A stretch of DNA of 12,164 nt, from positions 1 to 12,164 of the forward strand of contig JAICLV010000068.1 of the NCBI GenBank assembly GCA_025925185.1, given 5' to 3'. A program made the translations under genes and the position numbers. Below the pieces are notes generated by a model. The model saw nothing but the letters and a program-made list of their open reading frames with translations. It did no database searches and was not told the DNA's origin. Positions 1 through 7,356 of this stretch are shown piece by piece (positions within the stretch are counted from its first letter, which is position 1; each line of letters opens with the position of its first letter). The DNA comes from Acidothermaceae bacterium. Lineage in GTDB: Bacteria > Actinomycetota > Actinomycetes > Acidothermales > Acidothermaceae.

Positions 1-489
1 CGACACCGTCGTGAGGCCGACCCCGCGCGACTCGACGGGCGACCGCAACCACAGCGCGTCCGGCCCGGCGATGGCGCACACCCCGTCGCCGGCGCGCCGC
101 ACCCACGGCACGATGTGCCCGTAGTCGAAGCGGATCCGCAGTGTGCTGCGCATCGGCACTCGGCCGGACACGCCCTCCACGATCCGCACTAGGTCGGGCA
201 GATCGTCGCGCGGCGGCATGAAGTCGATCACCCGCACCGTGCCGTCCGGCGTCGTCCACTCTGATTCGAGCACCAGCGTTCCGTCGCGGTACCGGCGCGA
301 CGTCGCGTCACCGCCAGACTGTGGCGCCATCGTCCAGTGCCCGTTCTCGTCGTCACCGAGCAGGCCGGCGAAACACGCCCCGGAGTCGAATCGCGGGAAG
401 CACAGCCAGTCGACGCTGCCGCCGCGGCTGATCAACGCGGCGGTGTGCAGGTCGCCCACGAGAGCGTAATCCTCGATCGGCCTCGACAC
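1..489 (-). CDS. Glycoside hydrolase family 15 protein, N-terminal part (cut by the left window edge)
   Basis: The visible 163 codons are the amino end of a GH15 (glucoamylase/trehalase-like) protein; the catalytic (alpha/alpha)6 barrel lies beyond the window. The start is GTG at 489, with GGAGG six bases upstream. The protein opens with (M)SRPIEDYALVGDLHTAAL, followed by GGSVDWLCFPRFDSGACFAGLLGD, split here as SVDWLCFPRFDSGACF around residues 25-40. This is the typical N-terminal signature of actinobacterial GH15 proteins, whose first domain is a beta-sandwich. No signal peptide is seen, so it is probably cytoplasmic. Family members hydrolyse alpha-glucosidic bonds, and several actinobacterial ones are trehalases, but the substrate cannot be decided without the catalytic part. 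It is divergent from the small lipoprotein gene and is not obviously linked to it. Confidence 0.85.
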   Translation of the reverse strand, partial: MSRPIEDYALVGDLHTAALISRGGSVDWLCFPRFDSGACFAGLLGDDENGHWTMAPQSGGDATSRRYRDGTLVLESEWTTPDGTVRVIDFMPPRDDLPDLVRIVEGVSGRVPMRSTLRIRFDYGHIVPWVRRAGDGVCAIAGPDALWLRSPVESRGVGLTTVS

Positions 490-509
490 GTCCGTCCTCC
501 CGCCGTCCA

Positions 510-515
510 AATCTA
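510..515 (-). promoter_or_regulatory. Candidate -10 element for the GH15 gene
   Basis: On the minus strand TAGATT fits the TANNNT -10 pattern and lies about 20 bases before the GTG start. It would leave a short leader carrying the GGAGG site. No convincing -35 is visible. Confidence 0.3.
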
Positions 516-592
516 CTCAACATGATCGTCTCACGACAGGTCGATTTGTGCGGACGACGCGACACCGCGCGCGCCGGCCTCTCCTTGCCACG

Positions 593-598
593 TACCCT
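593..598 (+). promoter_or_regulatory. Candidate -10 for a leaderless lipoprotein transcript
   Basis: TACCCT ends seven bases before the GTG at 606, the spacing expected if transcription begins at that GTG. No Shine-Dalgarno sequence precedes this start, which fits a leaderless mRNA, common in actinobacteria. No -35 is apparent. Confidence 0.35.
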
Positions 599-605
599 TG
601 ACGAC

Positions 606-950
606 GTGCGCGTGAGACTGGCTGCCGCGATCCTCGCCGCAGCCGGGATCGCCGGGTTGTTGTCAGGCTGCAAGCAGACCGCGAGCCTGAGCCGGCAGGA
701 GGTCGTCGTCGTCTTCAAGCCAGACGCGACGCAGGCCGACCACGCGCGCGTCTACGAGGCTTGCAAGAACTTGCCGGGGGTCAGTCCCGAGCCGATGGTG
801 ACCGACAGCAAGTACCTCGCGACCTTGCAGAACAACGTGCGCTACCGGGTCGACAACGCGTCGAACTACCAGCTGCAGCAGCTCTACAAGTGCCTCGGGG
901 GCGACCCGAGCGTCGCGGGGTACAAGCCGCCGGTCGACCAAGGTCAGTAG
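606..950 (+). CDS. Small putative lipoprotein of unknown function
   Basis: This 114-residue protein has a typical lipoprotein signal: Arg at positions 2 and 4, a hydrophobic stretch of about 15 residues, and a lipobox LSGC with the lipidated cysteine at residue 22. The mature part is about 90 residues. It contains a predicted strand EVVVVFKPDATQAD, a helix, a PGV turn, a second strand and YRVDNASNYQLQQLYKCL near the end, which suggests a small alpha/beta fold. I chose GTG 606 over an upstream in-frame ATG at 522, because the earlier start would bury the signal peptide behind 28 residues with no hydrophobic character. It is probably anchored on the outer face of the membrane. The mature part contains two more cysteines. 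I do not recognise the family and assign no function. It is convergent with the MFS gene. Confidence 0.75.
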   Translation: MRVRLAAAILAAAGIAGLLSGCKQTASLSRQEVVVVFKPDATQADHARVYEACKNLPGVSPEPMVTDSKYLATLQNNVRYRVDNASNYQLQQLYKCLGGDPSVAGYKPPVDQGQ

Positions 951-962
951 ACGGCCCTCCCT

Positions 963-978
963 GCGGCGGCCCCGCCGC
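963..978. terminator. Weak GC hairpin between convergent genes
   Basis: GCGGC and GCCGC pair around a six-base loop in the 30-bp gap between the lipoprotein stop and the MFS stop. There is no T-run on either strand, so a terminator role is only a guess from position. Confidence 0.2.
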
Positions 979-980
979 TG

Positions 981-2504
981 TCATGCTCCGGCGGGCGCTT
1001 CGCCGGCGGAGCCGCGACCGGCCGCCCCGAGGTCGGGCACGCGCAACACCGAGCTGATCGGTCTCGCGACGTCTTCAAGTGAACGCCGTTCGGCCGCGAC
1101 GCCCAGGAAGATCTCGATGATTCCTCCGAGCACCATCACGCCGGCGCCGATGAGGTAGCCGATGAACAGCTTGAAGTGGTCTTGGCCATTGCCGATCAGG
1201 TGCGCGTAGAAGTGCGGCCCGAGCCAGCCGAACAGTTGCGCGATAGCGAAGAACACCGCGATGGCCTGAGCGCGGATCTCAAGCGGAAAGATCTCGCTGA
1301 CCGTGAGATACGCCGCGCTCGCCCCTGCGGAGGCGAAGAAGAAGATGACCGCCCACCAGATGGTCTGGGTTTGGGCGTTCAGCCGGCCCTGCCGAAACAG
1401 CTCAGCGCTGATCGCGAGTAGGACGCCGGACAAGATATACGTGCCCGCGATCATCTTCTTGCGGCCGATGGTGTCGAAAAGCCGGCCGATGGTGAGCGGT
1501 CCGATGAGGTTGCCGGCCGCGAACGCGAGCAGATACCAGGGCGCCGACTTCGTGCTGACCCCGTAGATCTTCGTGAGCACCAGCGTGTAGGTGAAGAAAA
1601 TCGCGTTGTAGAGGAACGACTGGGTGATCATCAGTGACGCGCCCAGCACCGACCGGGACGGGTACTGCTTGAAGAGCAGCTTCACGAGCGAGATCGGGTT
1701 GAACGGGGGCGCGGGCCGCACCTCGATCGCCTTGCTCTCGTCCAGCGGCTCGAGGTGGCCCGTCTCGCCGCTCCATCGCTCGATGTTGTCCATCTGTCGC
1801 TCGGCCTCTTCCTGACGGCCGTGCATCACCAACCACCGCGGGCTTTCCGGCAGGTGCTTGCGGACGAAGATGATGACGACGGCGAGGATCGGCCCGATCA
1901 GGAACGCGATGCGCCAACCCCAGTTGTCCGGCAAATGGTTGAGCAAGACCAGCGATCCAAGGGTGCCGAGGATGGAGCCGGCCCAGTAGGTGCCGTTGAC
2001 CGCGATGTCGACCCGGCCGCGGTAGTGGGCGGGTATCAGCTCATCGATGGCCGAGTTGATGGCCGCGTACTCGCCGCCGATTCCTGCGCCGGCGATGATT
2101 CGGGTGAGGTAGAGCCAGGCCGAGCCGCCGGCGCTGCCGCTCCACGCGGTCGCTGTCAGCGCGCTGCCGACGAGGTAGACACCGAGGGTGACGGTGAACA
2201 GATTCCTCCGCCCGAGCCGGTCCGACAGGTAGCCGAATCCGATGGCGCCGATCACTTCGCCGATGAGGTACCAGCTCGCGATGTCACCGACGGCGCCTGA
2301 GGACATCCCAAGCGCCGAAGGCTTCGTCAGCTCGGAGCCGACCGCCGCGGCGATGGTGATTTCTAGGCCGTCGAGCACCCATGCGACACCGAGCGCGATG
2401 ACGAGCCGGGTGTGAAACTTCGACCACGTCAGCCGGTCGAGCCGTGCCGGGATCAGACTTCGAATGCTGCCCGTCGACGTTGACGGGGCGTGGGTTGTGG
2501 CCAT
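981..2504 (-). CDS. MFS transporter (metabolite:H+ symporter / sugar-porter-like)
   Basis: The 507-residue protein has about twelve hydrophobic segments and is an inner-membrane secondary transporter of the major facilitator superfamily. The loop 2-3 signature GYLSDRLGRRN lies at about 90-101, and its half-repeat counterpart GRLFDTIGRKK at about 340-350. GIGGEYAAIN (about 141-150), PESPRW (about 219-224) and SEIFPLEIRAQAIA (about 403-416) are typical of the sugar-porter and metabolite-symporter branches. TM1 carries acidic residues in VLDGLEI, possible proton or substrate contacts. The ATG start has GAGGTGAGG a few bases upstream. It lies 60 bp downstream of nadA on the same strand, so it may be cotranscribed. 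NiaP-type niacin carriers belong to this broad group, so an NAD-precursor substrate is conceivable, but the sequence alone does not show it. Confidence 0.85.
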   Translation of the reverse strand: MATTHAPSTSTGSIRSLIPARLDRLTWSKFHTRLVIALGVAWVLDGLEITIAAAVGSELTKPSALGMSSGAVGDIASWYLIGEVIGAIGFGYLSDRLGRRNLFTVTLGVYLVGSALTATAWSGSAGGSAWLYLTRIIAGAGIGGEYAAINSAIDELIPAHYRGRVDIAVNGTYWAGSILGTLGSLVLLNHLPDNWGWRIAFLIGPILAVVIIFVRKHLPESPRWLVMHGRQEEAERQMDNIERWSGETGHLEPLDESKAIEVRPAPPFNPISLVKLLFKQYPSRSVLGASLMITQSFLYNAIFFTYTLVLTKIYGVSTKSAPWYLLAFAAGNLIGPLTIGRLFDTIGRKKMIAGTYILSGVLLAISAELFRQGRLNAQTQTIWWAVIFFFASAGASAAYLTVSEIFPLEIRAQAIAVFFAIAQLFGWLGPHFYAHLIGNGQDHFKLFIGYLIGAGVMVLGGIIEIFLGVAAERRSLEDVARPISSVLRVPDLGAAGRGSAGEAPAGA

Positions 2505-2564
2505 CTCGGTGCCTCACCTCGTTGTGAGCGGATGGCCACGAATTACCCGGTGATCAACAGCTAA

Positions 2565-3569
2565 TCACTCGCCGCCGCGCGAGGGGCTGCCGATGGCGAT
2601 CATTCGCTCGACCGAGCTGCGCGCGCGGTCGGCGATGTCCGGCGGGACGTCGACCTCGAACACGTCGTCGCGCAACGTTCGCAGCAGTTTCGCGGGCGTG
2701 ATCATCTTCATGAACGGGCACACCGCACGGCTCGACACCGGCACGAACTCGGTGTCGCCCGCCAACTGCCGCAGCTGATGCAAGATGCCGGTCTCGGTCG
2801 CCACCAACACCCGCGGCGCCTTCGTCGACTTCGCGTACTCGACCATGCCGCCGGTCGACAAGACGCGGGTCCGGTCGGCCGGCAAGTCGCCGGTGCTGGT
2901 GAGGTACAGCGCCGTCGTCGTGCAGCCGCATTCGGGATGCACGAGCAGGTCGGCCTCCGGATTCGCCTCAAGCGTGTCGCGCAGCGCCGACGGTGAGATC
3001 TCGGCGTGGACGTGGCATTCGCCCGCCCAGATGTCCATGTCGCGGCCGGTGACCCGGCTTACGTGGGCGCCCAAGAACTGGTCCGGCAGGAAGAAAATCT
3101 CCTTGCCAGCTGGGATCGATCGAACGACGTCGGCGGCATTGGACGACGTGCAGCAGACGTCGACCTCCGCCTTCACGGCCGCCGAGGTGTTCACATACGC
3201 GACCACCGCGCCGTCGGGATGGTCGCGTTTCCAAGCGACCACGTCGGCCACCTCGATGCTGGCGGCCAATGAGCAACCGGCGTCGAGGTCGGGGATGAGC
3301 ACTCGTTTCGTTGGCGCGAGGATCTTCGCGGTCTCGGCCATGAAGTGCACGCCGCAGAACACGATGACGTCGGCGTCACTCGCGGCCGCGATTCGCGACA
3401 GGGCAAGCGAATCTCCGACGTGGTCGGCGACGTCTTGGATCTCCGGTACCTGGTAGTTGTGCGCCAGGATCACGGCGTTGCGCTGCTCCGCTAGCGCGCG
3501 AACTTGGGTCGCCCAGTCTGCGGGCAACTCCGGCTCGGCGGCGCGGGCGTGCGGTAGCAACTCGGTCAT
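2565..3569 (-). CDS. nadA: Quinolinate synthase NadA
   Basis: NadA condenses iminoaspartate (from NadB) with dihydroxyacetone phosphate to give quinolinate, the first dedicated precursor in de novo NAD synthesis; it is a cytoplasmic [4Fe-4S] enzyme. The 334-residue length is normal. Conserved blocks include [21 protein letters not shown] near 34-54 (AHNYQ...GDS), [13 protein letters not shown] near 72-84 and [10 protein letters not shown] near 237-246. The three cluster ligands are most likely C99 (DAGCSL), C185 (WAGECHVH) and C284 (AVCPFMKMI), whose spacing matches E. coli C113, C200 and C297. The ATG start has GAGGA six bases upstream. It begins 15 bp after the DUF3099 stop, so the two are probably cotranscribed. 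The usual partners nadB and nadC are not in the window. Confidence 0.97.
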   Translation of the reverse strand: MTELLPHARAAEPELPADWATQVRALAEQRNAVILAHNYQVPEIQDVADHVGDSLALSRIAAASDADVIVFCGVHFMAETAKILAPTKRVLIPDLDAGCSLAASIEVADVVAWKRDHPDGAVVAYVNTSAAVKAEVDVCCTSSNAADVVRSIPAGKEIFFLPDQFLGAHVSRVTGRDMDIWAGECHVHAEISPSALRDTLEANPEADLLVHPECGCTTTALYLTSTGDLPADRTRVLSTGGMVEYAKSTKAPRVLVATETGILHQLRQLAGDTEFVPVSSRAVCPFMKMITPAKLLRTLRDDVFEVDVPPDIADRARSSVERMIAIGSPSRGGE

Positions 3570-3584
3570 GGATGTTCCTCGGAG

Positions 3585-3962
3585 TCAGGCGGTGTTGCGC
3601 TGTTGGGTGCGCTGGTCGGACGGCGGCGCTGCCGTGTCGCCGTCGGCGTCGGGCGCGCCGTCCGGCTTGCGTTCCTCGAGTTCGGGCCGTGACGCGGTGA
3701 AGTACTCGGGGCTCTCCTCGCCGATCACCGGCCCGGCGTTCGCGAGGACGACGGCGAACCACGGCAGCACAATCGCGGCCGCGATGGCGATGAGGCGAAG
3801 CCAGCCGCCCAAAACGAAGATGGCCAGCACCAAGCACACCGTGCGAATGCCCATCGAGATCAAGTAGCGCCGCGTGCGCCCCGAAATCTCCTCGGAGTGC
3901 GGTCGCCGCGCGGTCGTGACCAGGTGAACCTGGGCATCACGCTGCTCACCCTTGCTGACCAC
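3585..3962 (-). CDS. DUF3099 family small membrane protein
   Basis: Reading from GTG 3962 gives 125 residues. A polar N-terminal segment includes VTTARRPHSEEISGRTRRYL, matched as TTARRPHSEEISGRTRRY, typical of actinobacterial DUF3099 proteins. Two adjacent hydrophobic segments follow at about residues 35-52 and 55-75 (IRTVCLVLAIFVLGGWLRL, then IAIAAAIVLPWFAVVLANA), and then an acidic, Pro- and Gln-rich tail. It should be an integral membrane protein with short loops. The function of the family is unknown. An upstream ATG at 4100 is open in this frame, but that extension would cross the dodecin gene on the other strand and has no family resemblance, so I reject it. It is the first gene of the DUF3099-nadA-MFS group. 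The start could be leaderless, since a -10-like TACGGT lies six bases before the GTG. Confidence 0.8.
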   Translation of the reverse strand: MVSKGEQRDAQVHLVTTARRPHSEEISGRTRRYLISMGIRTVCLVLAIFVLGGWLRLIAIAAAIVLPWFAVVLANAGPVIGEESPEYFTASRPELEERKPDGAPDADGDTAAPPSDQRTQQRNTA

Positions 3963-3967
3963 TCCTC

Positions 3968-3974
3968 TACCGTA
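3968..3974. promoter_or_regulatory. Candidate bidirectional -10 element (DUF3099 / dodecin)
   Basis: The seven bases TACCGTA contain TACCGT on the plus strand and TACGGT on the minus strand, both fitting TANNNT. The minus-strand copy is six bases from the DUF3099 GTG (leaderless spacing). The plus-strand copy would give dodecin a leader of about 45 bases. No good -35 is visible for either. Confidence 0.35.
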
Positions 3975-3986
3975 CGCGGAAGGCGG

Positions 3987-4001
3987 GCAACACGACGTTG
4001 C
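3987..4001. promoter_or_regulatory. Inverted repeat, possible operator upstream of dodecin
   Basis: GCAAC-ACGAC-GTTGC is a perfect 5-bp dyad around a 5-bp centre, located in the divergent DUF3099/dodecin interval. It may bind a regulator, but this is inferred from symmetry and position only. Confidence 0.25.
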
Positions 4002-4026
4002 GGGCCGAACAGGTGAGGAGCGCGGG

Positions 4027-4239
4027 ATGAGTGATCGCACGTACCGGGTGACCGAGATCGTCGGCACCTCGACCGACAGCGTGCAGCAGGCGGTTCGCAA
4101 CGGCGTCGAGCGTGCTGCGCAGACCCTGCGTCATCTCGACTGGTTCGAGGTCACCCAGATCCGCGGCCACGTCGTCGACGGCCAGGTCGAGCACTTCCAG
4201 GTGACGATGAAGCTCGGCTTCCGGCTCGAAGACGCCTGA
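4027..4239 (+). CDS. Dodecin (flavin-storage protein)
   Basis: The 70-residue protein matches dodecins, small proteins that assemble into a hollow dodecamer and bind FMN, riboflavin or other flavins, buffering free flavin in the cytoplasm. Visible features are the opening TYRVTEIVGTSTDSVQQAV, the helix GVERAAQTLRHLDWFEV and the final strand VEHFQVTMKLGFRLED. Trp39 and Gln58 have the same 19-residue spacing as the flavin-stacking Trp36 and contacting Gln55 of the Halobacterium salinarum protein. The ATG has GAGGAG six bases upstream. Its stop lies 18 bp from the convergent tldE stop, and no terminator is seen between them. It is probably a single-gene transcript sharing its promoter region with the DUF3099 operon. 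Confidence 0.95.
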   Translation: MSDRTYRVTEIVGTSTDSVQQAVRNGVERAAQTLRHLDWFEVTQIRGHVVDGQVEHFQVTMKLGFRLEDA

Positions 4240-4257
4240 CCCCGTGCTGGGCCGGAG

Positions 4258-5661
4258 CTACGACGCCTGCGAGACCGTGCTCATGTTGAAGTCGGGCACC
4301 CGCATCGCCGGCATCGCGGTTCTGGTGAAGTAGTCGTTCCACTCGCGCGGCAGGCAGCGCACGGTCTCGCCGATGTCGGTGGCGCGGCGGAGCAGATCGA
4401 CCGGGCTCTCGTTGAACCGGAAGTTGTTGACCGCGCCGACCACCTCGCCGTCCTCGACGAGGTACACGCCGTCGCGGGTGAGGCCGGTGAGCAACAGCGT
4501 CTGCGGATCGACCTCGCGGATGTACCAAAGGCAGGTCAGCAACAGGCTGCGCTTGCTCGACGACACCAACTCCTCGAGGCTCGGGCCGCCGCCGGCCCGC
4601 TCGAGGATCAGGTTGTCGATCGCGGGCGTCACGCCAAGCCCGGTGAGGTTCGCCGAATACCGCGTCTGGATCAGCGACGCGAGTTTGCCCGACTCGATCC
4701 ACGCGGTGGGCTTTAGGGCGAGCCCGTTGTCGAAGACCGAGCTCTCGGCGCTGGACGTGTGCGCGACGACGAACGGCTCGCACTCCAGTTGCGGTGCGTC
4801 GGGGTCGCTGCGCAAGCTGATGTCGGACGAGGTCAAAGCCTCGCCCACTCGAGTGCCGCCGCCGGCCTTGCTGAACACCGTGCGACCGTCGTTCGCGTCG
4901 CGCGCGCCCGCCGACCAGTACAGGTAAATCATCAGGTCGGCGACCGAGGTTGGCGGGAGCACGGTGTCGTAGCGGCCGGGTGGCAGATCGATCCGGCGCT
5001 CGGCCCATTGCAACCGTTGGGAAAGGTCGGCATGCAGCCCGGCGACGTCGACGTCGGTGAAGTCGCGGGTCGCGGCGCCACCCCACGCCGAGCGCGCGAA
5101 GTCGGGGGACTTCGCGTTCATCTCAAGTTGGCCGCTCGGTTGGTCGTGGCGCAACCGCAGGCCCGTGGAGCTGCCTAGATAAATGGTGTTCATGTCATGT
5201 TCGGCGTAGCCGAACAGCAGCCGCTTGTCGCGGTCGGCGCGCGACAGCTCGTTGCCCAGCGCGCGGGTGAACTCGGCGAAGACGGCGCCTGACGTCTCCG
5301 CAGGCACATCGTCCCACGACATGCCAGATGGGTGCGGCTCGACGAGCGGGCCCGCGTCCTGCGCCGGCGTGTTGTCGCGGGCGGCGGCGACGGCAGCGCC
5401 GACCAGGTCTTCGAGGTCGCCAGACCGGACGGCGCTGCGCGACACCACGCCCGCCGCGACGCCCTTGGCGCCGTTGACGGTCGCGACCACGGTGAGCCGA
5501 CGACCGCGGGTAACGCCGTTCGTCGTCAGCGTGTTGTTAGCCCAGCGCAGGTTGGCGCTGCTCGACTCGTCGGCGATGACGACGCAACCGCCGACGTCGT
5601 TGACCTTCTTGGCGAGGTCCAAGGTGCGTTCGATTGTCTCTTGTGGAGTCACGTCGCCCAC
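4258..5661 (-). CDS. tldE: TldE/PmbA-type subunit of the TldD/TldE metalloprotease
   Basis: This 467-residue protein is the TldE/PmbA homologue. In E. coli TldD and TldE form a heterodimer in which TldD carries the zinc site and TldE is catalytically inert; the complex trims unfolded peptides, including microcin B17 precursor and the CcdA antitoxin. Family features are the N-terminal segment with RWANNTLTTNGVTRGRRLTV, read as ANNTLTTNGVTRGRRL, and GVAAGVVS. Further on come the middle-domain LPPGRYDTVLPPTSVADLMIY (PGRYDTVLPP) and the C-terminal part with LLLTCLWYIREVDPQTLLLTG (WYIREVDP) and GEVVGAVNNFRFNESP. No HExxxH motif is present, as expected. The GTG start at 5661 directly abuts the tldD stop (TAAGTG), which implies translational coupling. 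A GTG three codons later is an alternative start. Confidence 0.93.
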   Translation of the reverse strand: MGDVTPQETIERTLDLAKKVNDVGGCVVIADESSSANLRWANNTLTTNGVTRGRRLTVVATVNGAKGVAAGVVSRSAVRSGDLEDLVGAAVAAARDNTPAQDAGPLVEPHPSGMSWDDVPAETSGAVFAEFTRALGNELSRADRDKRLLFGYAEHDMNTIYLGSSTGLRLRHDQPSGQLEMNAKSPDFARSAWGGAATRDFTDVDVAGLHADLSQRLQWAERRIDLPPGRYDTVLPPTSVADLMIYLYWSAGARDANDGRTVFSKAGGGTRVGEALTSSDISLRSDPDAPQLECEPFVVAHTSSAESSVFDNGLALKPTAWIESGKLASLIQTRYSANLTGLGVTPAIDNLILERAGGGPSLEELVSSSKRSLLLTCLWYIREVDPQTLLLTGLTRDGVYLVEDGEVVGAVNNFRFNESPVDLLRRATDIGETVRCLPREWNDYFTRTAMPAMRVPDFNMSTVSQAS

Positions 5662-7170
5662 TTATCGGCCGCCTTCCTGCACCGTGTTCAGGATTTTGAC
5701 GCCGCGAAACAGCGCCGACGGGCAGCCGTGGCTGACCGGCGCCGTCTGGCCGGGTTGCGCCTTGCCGCAGTTGAACGCGCCGCCGAGCACGTACGTTTGC
5801 GGGCCACCGACCGCCTCCATCGAGCCCCAGAAATCCGTGGTTGTCGCCTGATACGCGACGTCGCGCAACTGGCCGAGCAGCCGACCCGCGCGGATCTCGA
5901 AGAACCGCTGACCGGTGAACTGGAAGTTGTAGCGCTGCATGTCGATCGACCAACTCTTGTCGCCGACGATGTAGATGCCGCGCTCGACGCCGGCGATGAG
6001 TTCTTGCGTCGACGGCCCGTTCGGGGCGGGCTGCAACGACACGTTCGCCATCCGCTGCACCGGCACATGCGAGGGGGAGTCGGCGAACGCGCAGCCGTTC
6101 GACCGGCCGAGACCTTTGAGCTTCGCCATTCTTCGGTCGAGTTGATATCCCACCAACGTGCCGCCACGGACGAGATCCCATTGCTGGGCAGCGACCCCCT
6201 CGTCGTCCCAGCCGACGGTGGCCAACCCGTGCTCGGCGTTGCGGTCACCCATGACGTGCAGGTGTGGCGAGCCGTATTTCAACGTGCCGAGCTTGTCGAA
6301 CGTCGCGAAACTCGTTCCGGCGTAGGCGGCTTCATAACCGAGGGCGCGGTCGAGCTCGGTGGCGTGGCCGATTGACTCGTGGATGGTGAGCCACAGGTTC
6401 GAGGGATCGACGACGACGTCATAACTGCCGGCCTCGACCGACGCAGCCTTCATCTTTTCCGTTAGCAGAGTGGGAATCTCGTCGATCTCGGCGTCCCAAT
6501 CCCAGCCGGTGCCGGTCATGAACTCCCAGCCGCGGCCAACCGGGGGTGCGATCGTGTCCATGGTTTCGAACTGGCCGGACTCCGGGTCGACGCGCACCGC
6601 GGTCAACGTGGGCAACAGCCGCACCCGCTGCTGCGTCGTCGTGGTGCCCGCGAGGTCGGCGTAGAACTTGTTCTCCAAGACTTGCGCGACTCCGGCGTCG
6701 ACGTGGTCGACGCCCTCGGCGGCCAGCAACCGGGCCGACCGCTCGGCGAGCAGCGACACTTTGTCGGCGTCCGGGACGTCGAACGGGTTGACGTCGTAGG
6801 CGGAGATCCAGGTGGCGTCGGAGTAGACCGGCTCGTCGGCGAGCTCGATCGGCTCGCGGTTGATGCCGCGGCTCGCCTTCGCGATCTCGACCGCCTGCTC
6901 GGCGACCCGCGCGGCGGCCTCGGGGGTGAGGTCGACGCCGGCCGCGAACCCCCACGTGCCGTCGTGCACGACCCGGACCGCGAACCCGGTCTCCTCGTCG
7001 TCGAGCCTGCCCTCCAGGCTCGCGTCGCGCATGCGCAGCTGCTGGGTGCGGATGCGCTCGACCCGCAGCGACGCGTGCTCGGCGCCGAGTTCGCGCGCCC
7101 GGGTCAGGGCGGCGTCGGCGAGCTGGCGCGACGGCAGGGCGAGGAACTTCTCGTCGATCGCATGGAGCAT
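5662..7170 (-). CDS. tldD: TldD zinc metalloprotease subunit
   Basis: The 502-residue protein is TldD, the catalytic half of the TldD/TldE protease. The zinc motif HESIGH (HExxxH) lies at about 264-269. The third ligand is expected at C468 in GAFNCGKAQPGQ, matching the conserved CGK..Q near the C-terminus. The RMRDASLEGRLDDEETGFAVR region (LEGRLDDEETGFAV) and the C-terminal GQRFFEIRAGRLLG and DFWGSMEAVGG blocks are also characteristic. The ATG start is preceded by GAAGGGA eight bases upstream. It is the first gene of a two-gene unit with tldE, with no gap at all. No short precursor peptide gene, which would point to a peptide natural product, is visible nearby, so a housekeeping proteolytic role is the simplest reading. 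Confidence 0.95.
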   Translation of the reverse strand: MLHAIDEKFLALPSRQLADAALTRARELGAEHASLRVERIRTQQLRMRDASLEGRLDDEETGFAVRVVHDGTWGFAAGVDLTPEAAARVAEQAVEIAKASRGINREPIELADEPVYSDATWISAYDVNPFDVPDADKVSLLAERSARLLAAEGVDHVDAGVAQVLENKFYADLAGTTTTQQRVRLLPTLTAVRVDPESGQFETMDTIAPPVGRGWEFMTGTGWDWDAEIDEIPTLLTEKMKAASVEAGSYDVVVDPSNLWLTIHESIGHATELDRALGYEAAYAGTSFATFDKLGTLKYGSPHLHVMGDRNAEHGLATVGWDDEGVAAQQWDLVRGGTLVGYQLDRRMAKLKGLGRSNGCAFADSPSHVPVQRMANVSLQPAPNGPSTQELIAGVERGIYIVGDKSWSIDMQRYNFQFTGQRFFEIRAGRLLGQLRDVAYQATTTDFWGSMEAVGGPQTYVLGGAFNCGKAQPGQTAPVSHGCPSALFRGVKILNTVQEGGR

Positions 7171-7208
7171 CTGGCGGATCCCTTCGAGCCGAGGGCGGAC
7201 CTGTCGTC

Positions 7209-7214
7209 ACCCTA
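7209..7214 (-). promoter_or_regulatory. Candidate -10 for tldD-tldE
   Basis: Minus-strand TAGGGT fits TANNNT about 38 bases before the tldD ATG. TTGCGG (7230-7235, minus strand) could be a -35, but the spacer is only 15 bp. The palindrome at 7244-7341 lies immediately upstream. Confidence 0.3.
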
Positions 7215-7243
7215 AACCGGGCCGCTGCTCCGCAACTTCGCTC

Positions 7244-7341
7244 CTCCGAGCTGATCACGTTCAGGGGGCTAACACGTCCGAGGAACAGTCTGTGGAGGCA
7301 CCTCCGGACCCGCTGACCCCCTGAACGTGATCAACTCGGAG
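7244..7341. repeat. Long nested palindrome (25-bp inverted repeats, 48-bp centre)
   Basis: Arms at 7244-7268 and 7317-7341 are inverted copies matching at 24 of 25 positions. Each contains TGATCACGTTCAGGGGG or its complement; the one difference is C/T at 7251. The 48-bp centre can itself fold: GTCCGAGG (7276-7283) pairs with CCT-C-CCGGAC (7301-7309) with one bulged base. No gene or transposase is inside, and I see no clear flanking direct repeat. It lies between the STAS-gene terminator and the tldD promoter. It may be a small MITE-like or other interspersed palindromic element, or a very long hairpin acting on transcription. It has no T-run, so it is not a classical terminator. Confidence 0.85.
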
Positions 7342-7356
7342 CGGGTGGTGGCGCAG

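Noticed and set aside
522..605. Longer start (ATG 522) for the small lipoprotein
   Set aside because: It would place 28 polar residues before a canonical lipoprotein signal peptide, and GTG 606 fits much better.
2550..2568. GTGAT/ATCAC pairing between nadA and the MFS gene as a terminator
   Set aside because: The stem is short, AT-containing and lacks a T-run, and it is too weak to separate the two genes.
4151..5086. Long Arg-rich reading frame on the minus strand inside tldE
   Set aside because: It is an out-of-frame shadow of tldE with the composition typical of high-GC alternative frames and no recognisable domain.
5332..6375. Long plus-strand reading frame antisense to tldE/tldD
   Set aside because: It is antisense to two well-conserved genes, has no domain resemblance and no convincing ribosome-binding site.
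5662..7170. TldD/TldE as part of a peptide-antibiotic (RiPP) cluster
   Set aside because: No precursor peptide, cyclodehydratase or exporter gene is visible around the pair, so a housekeeping role is more likely.
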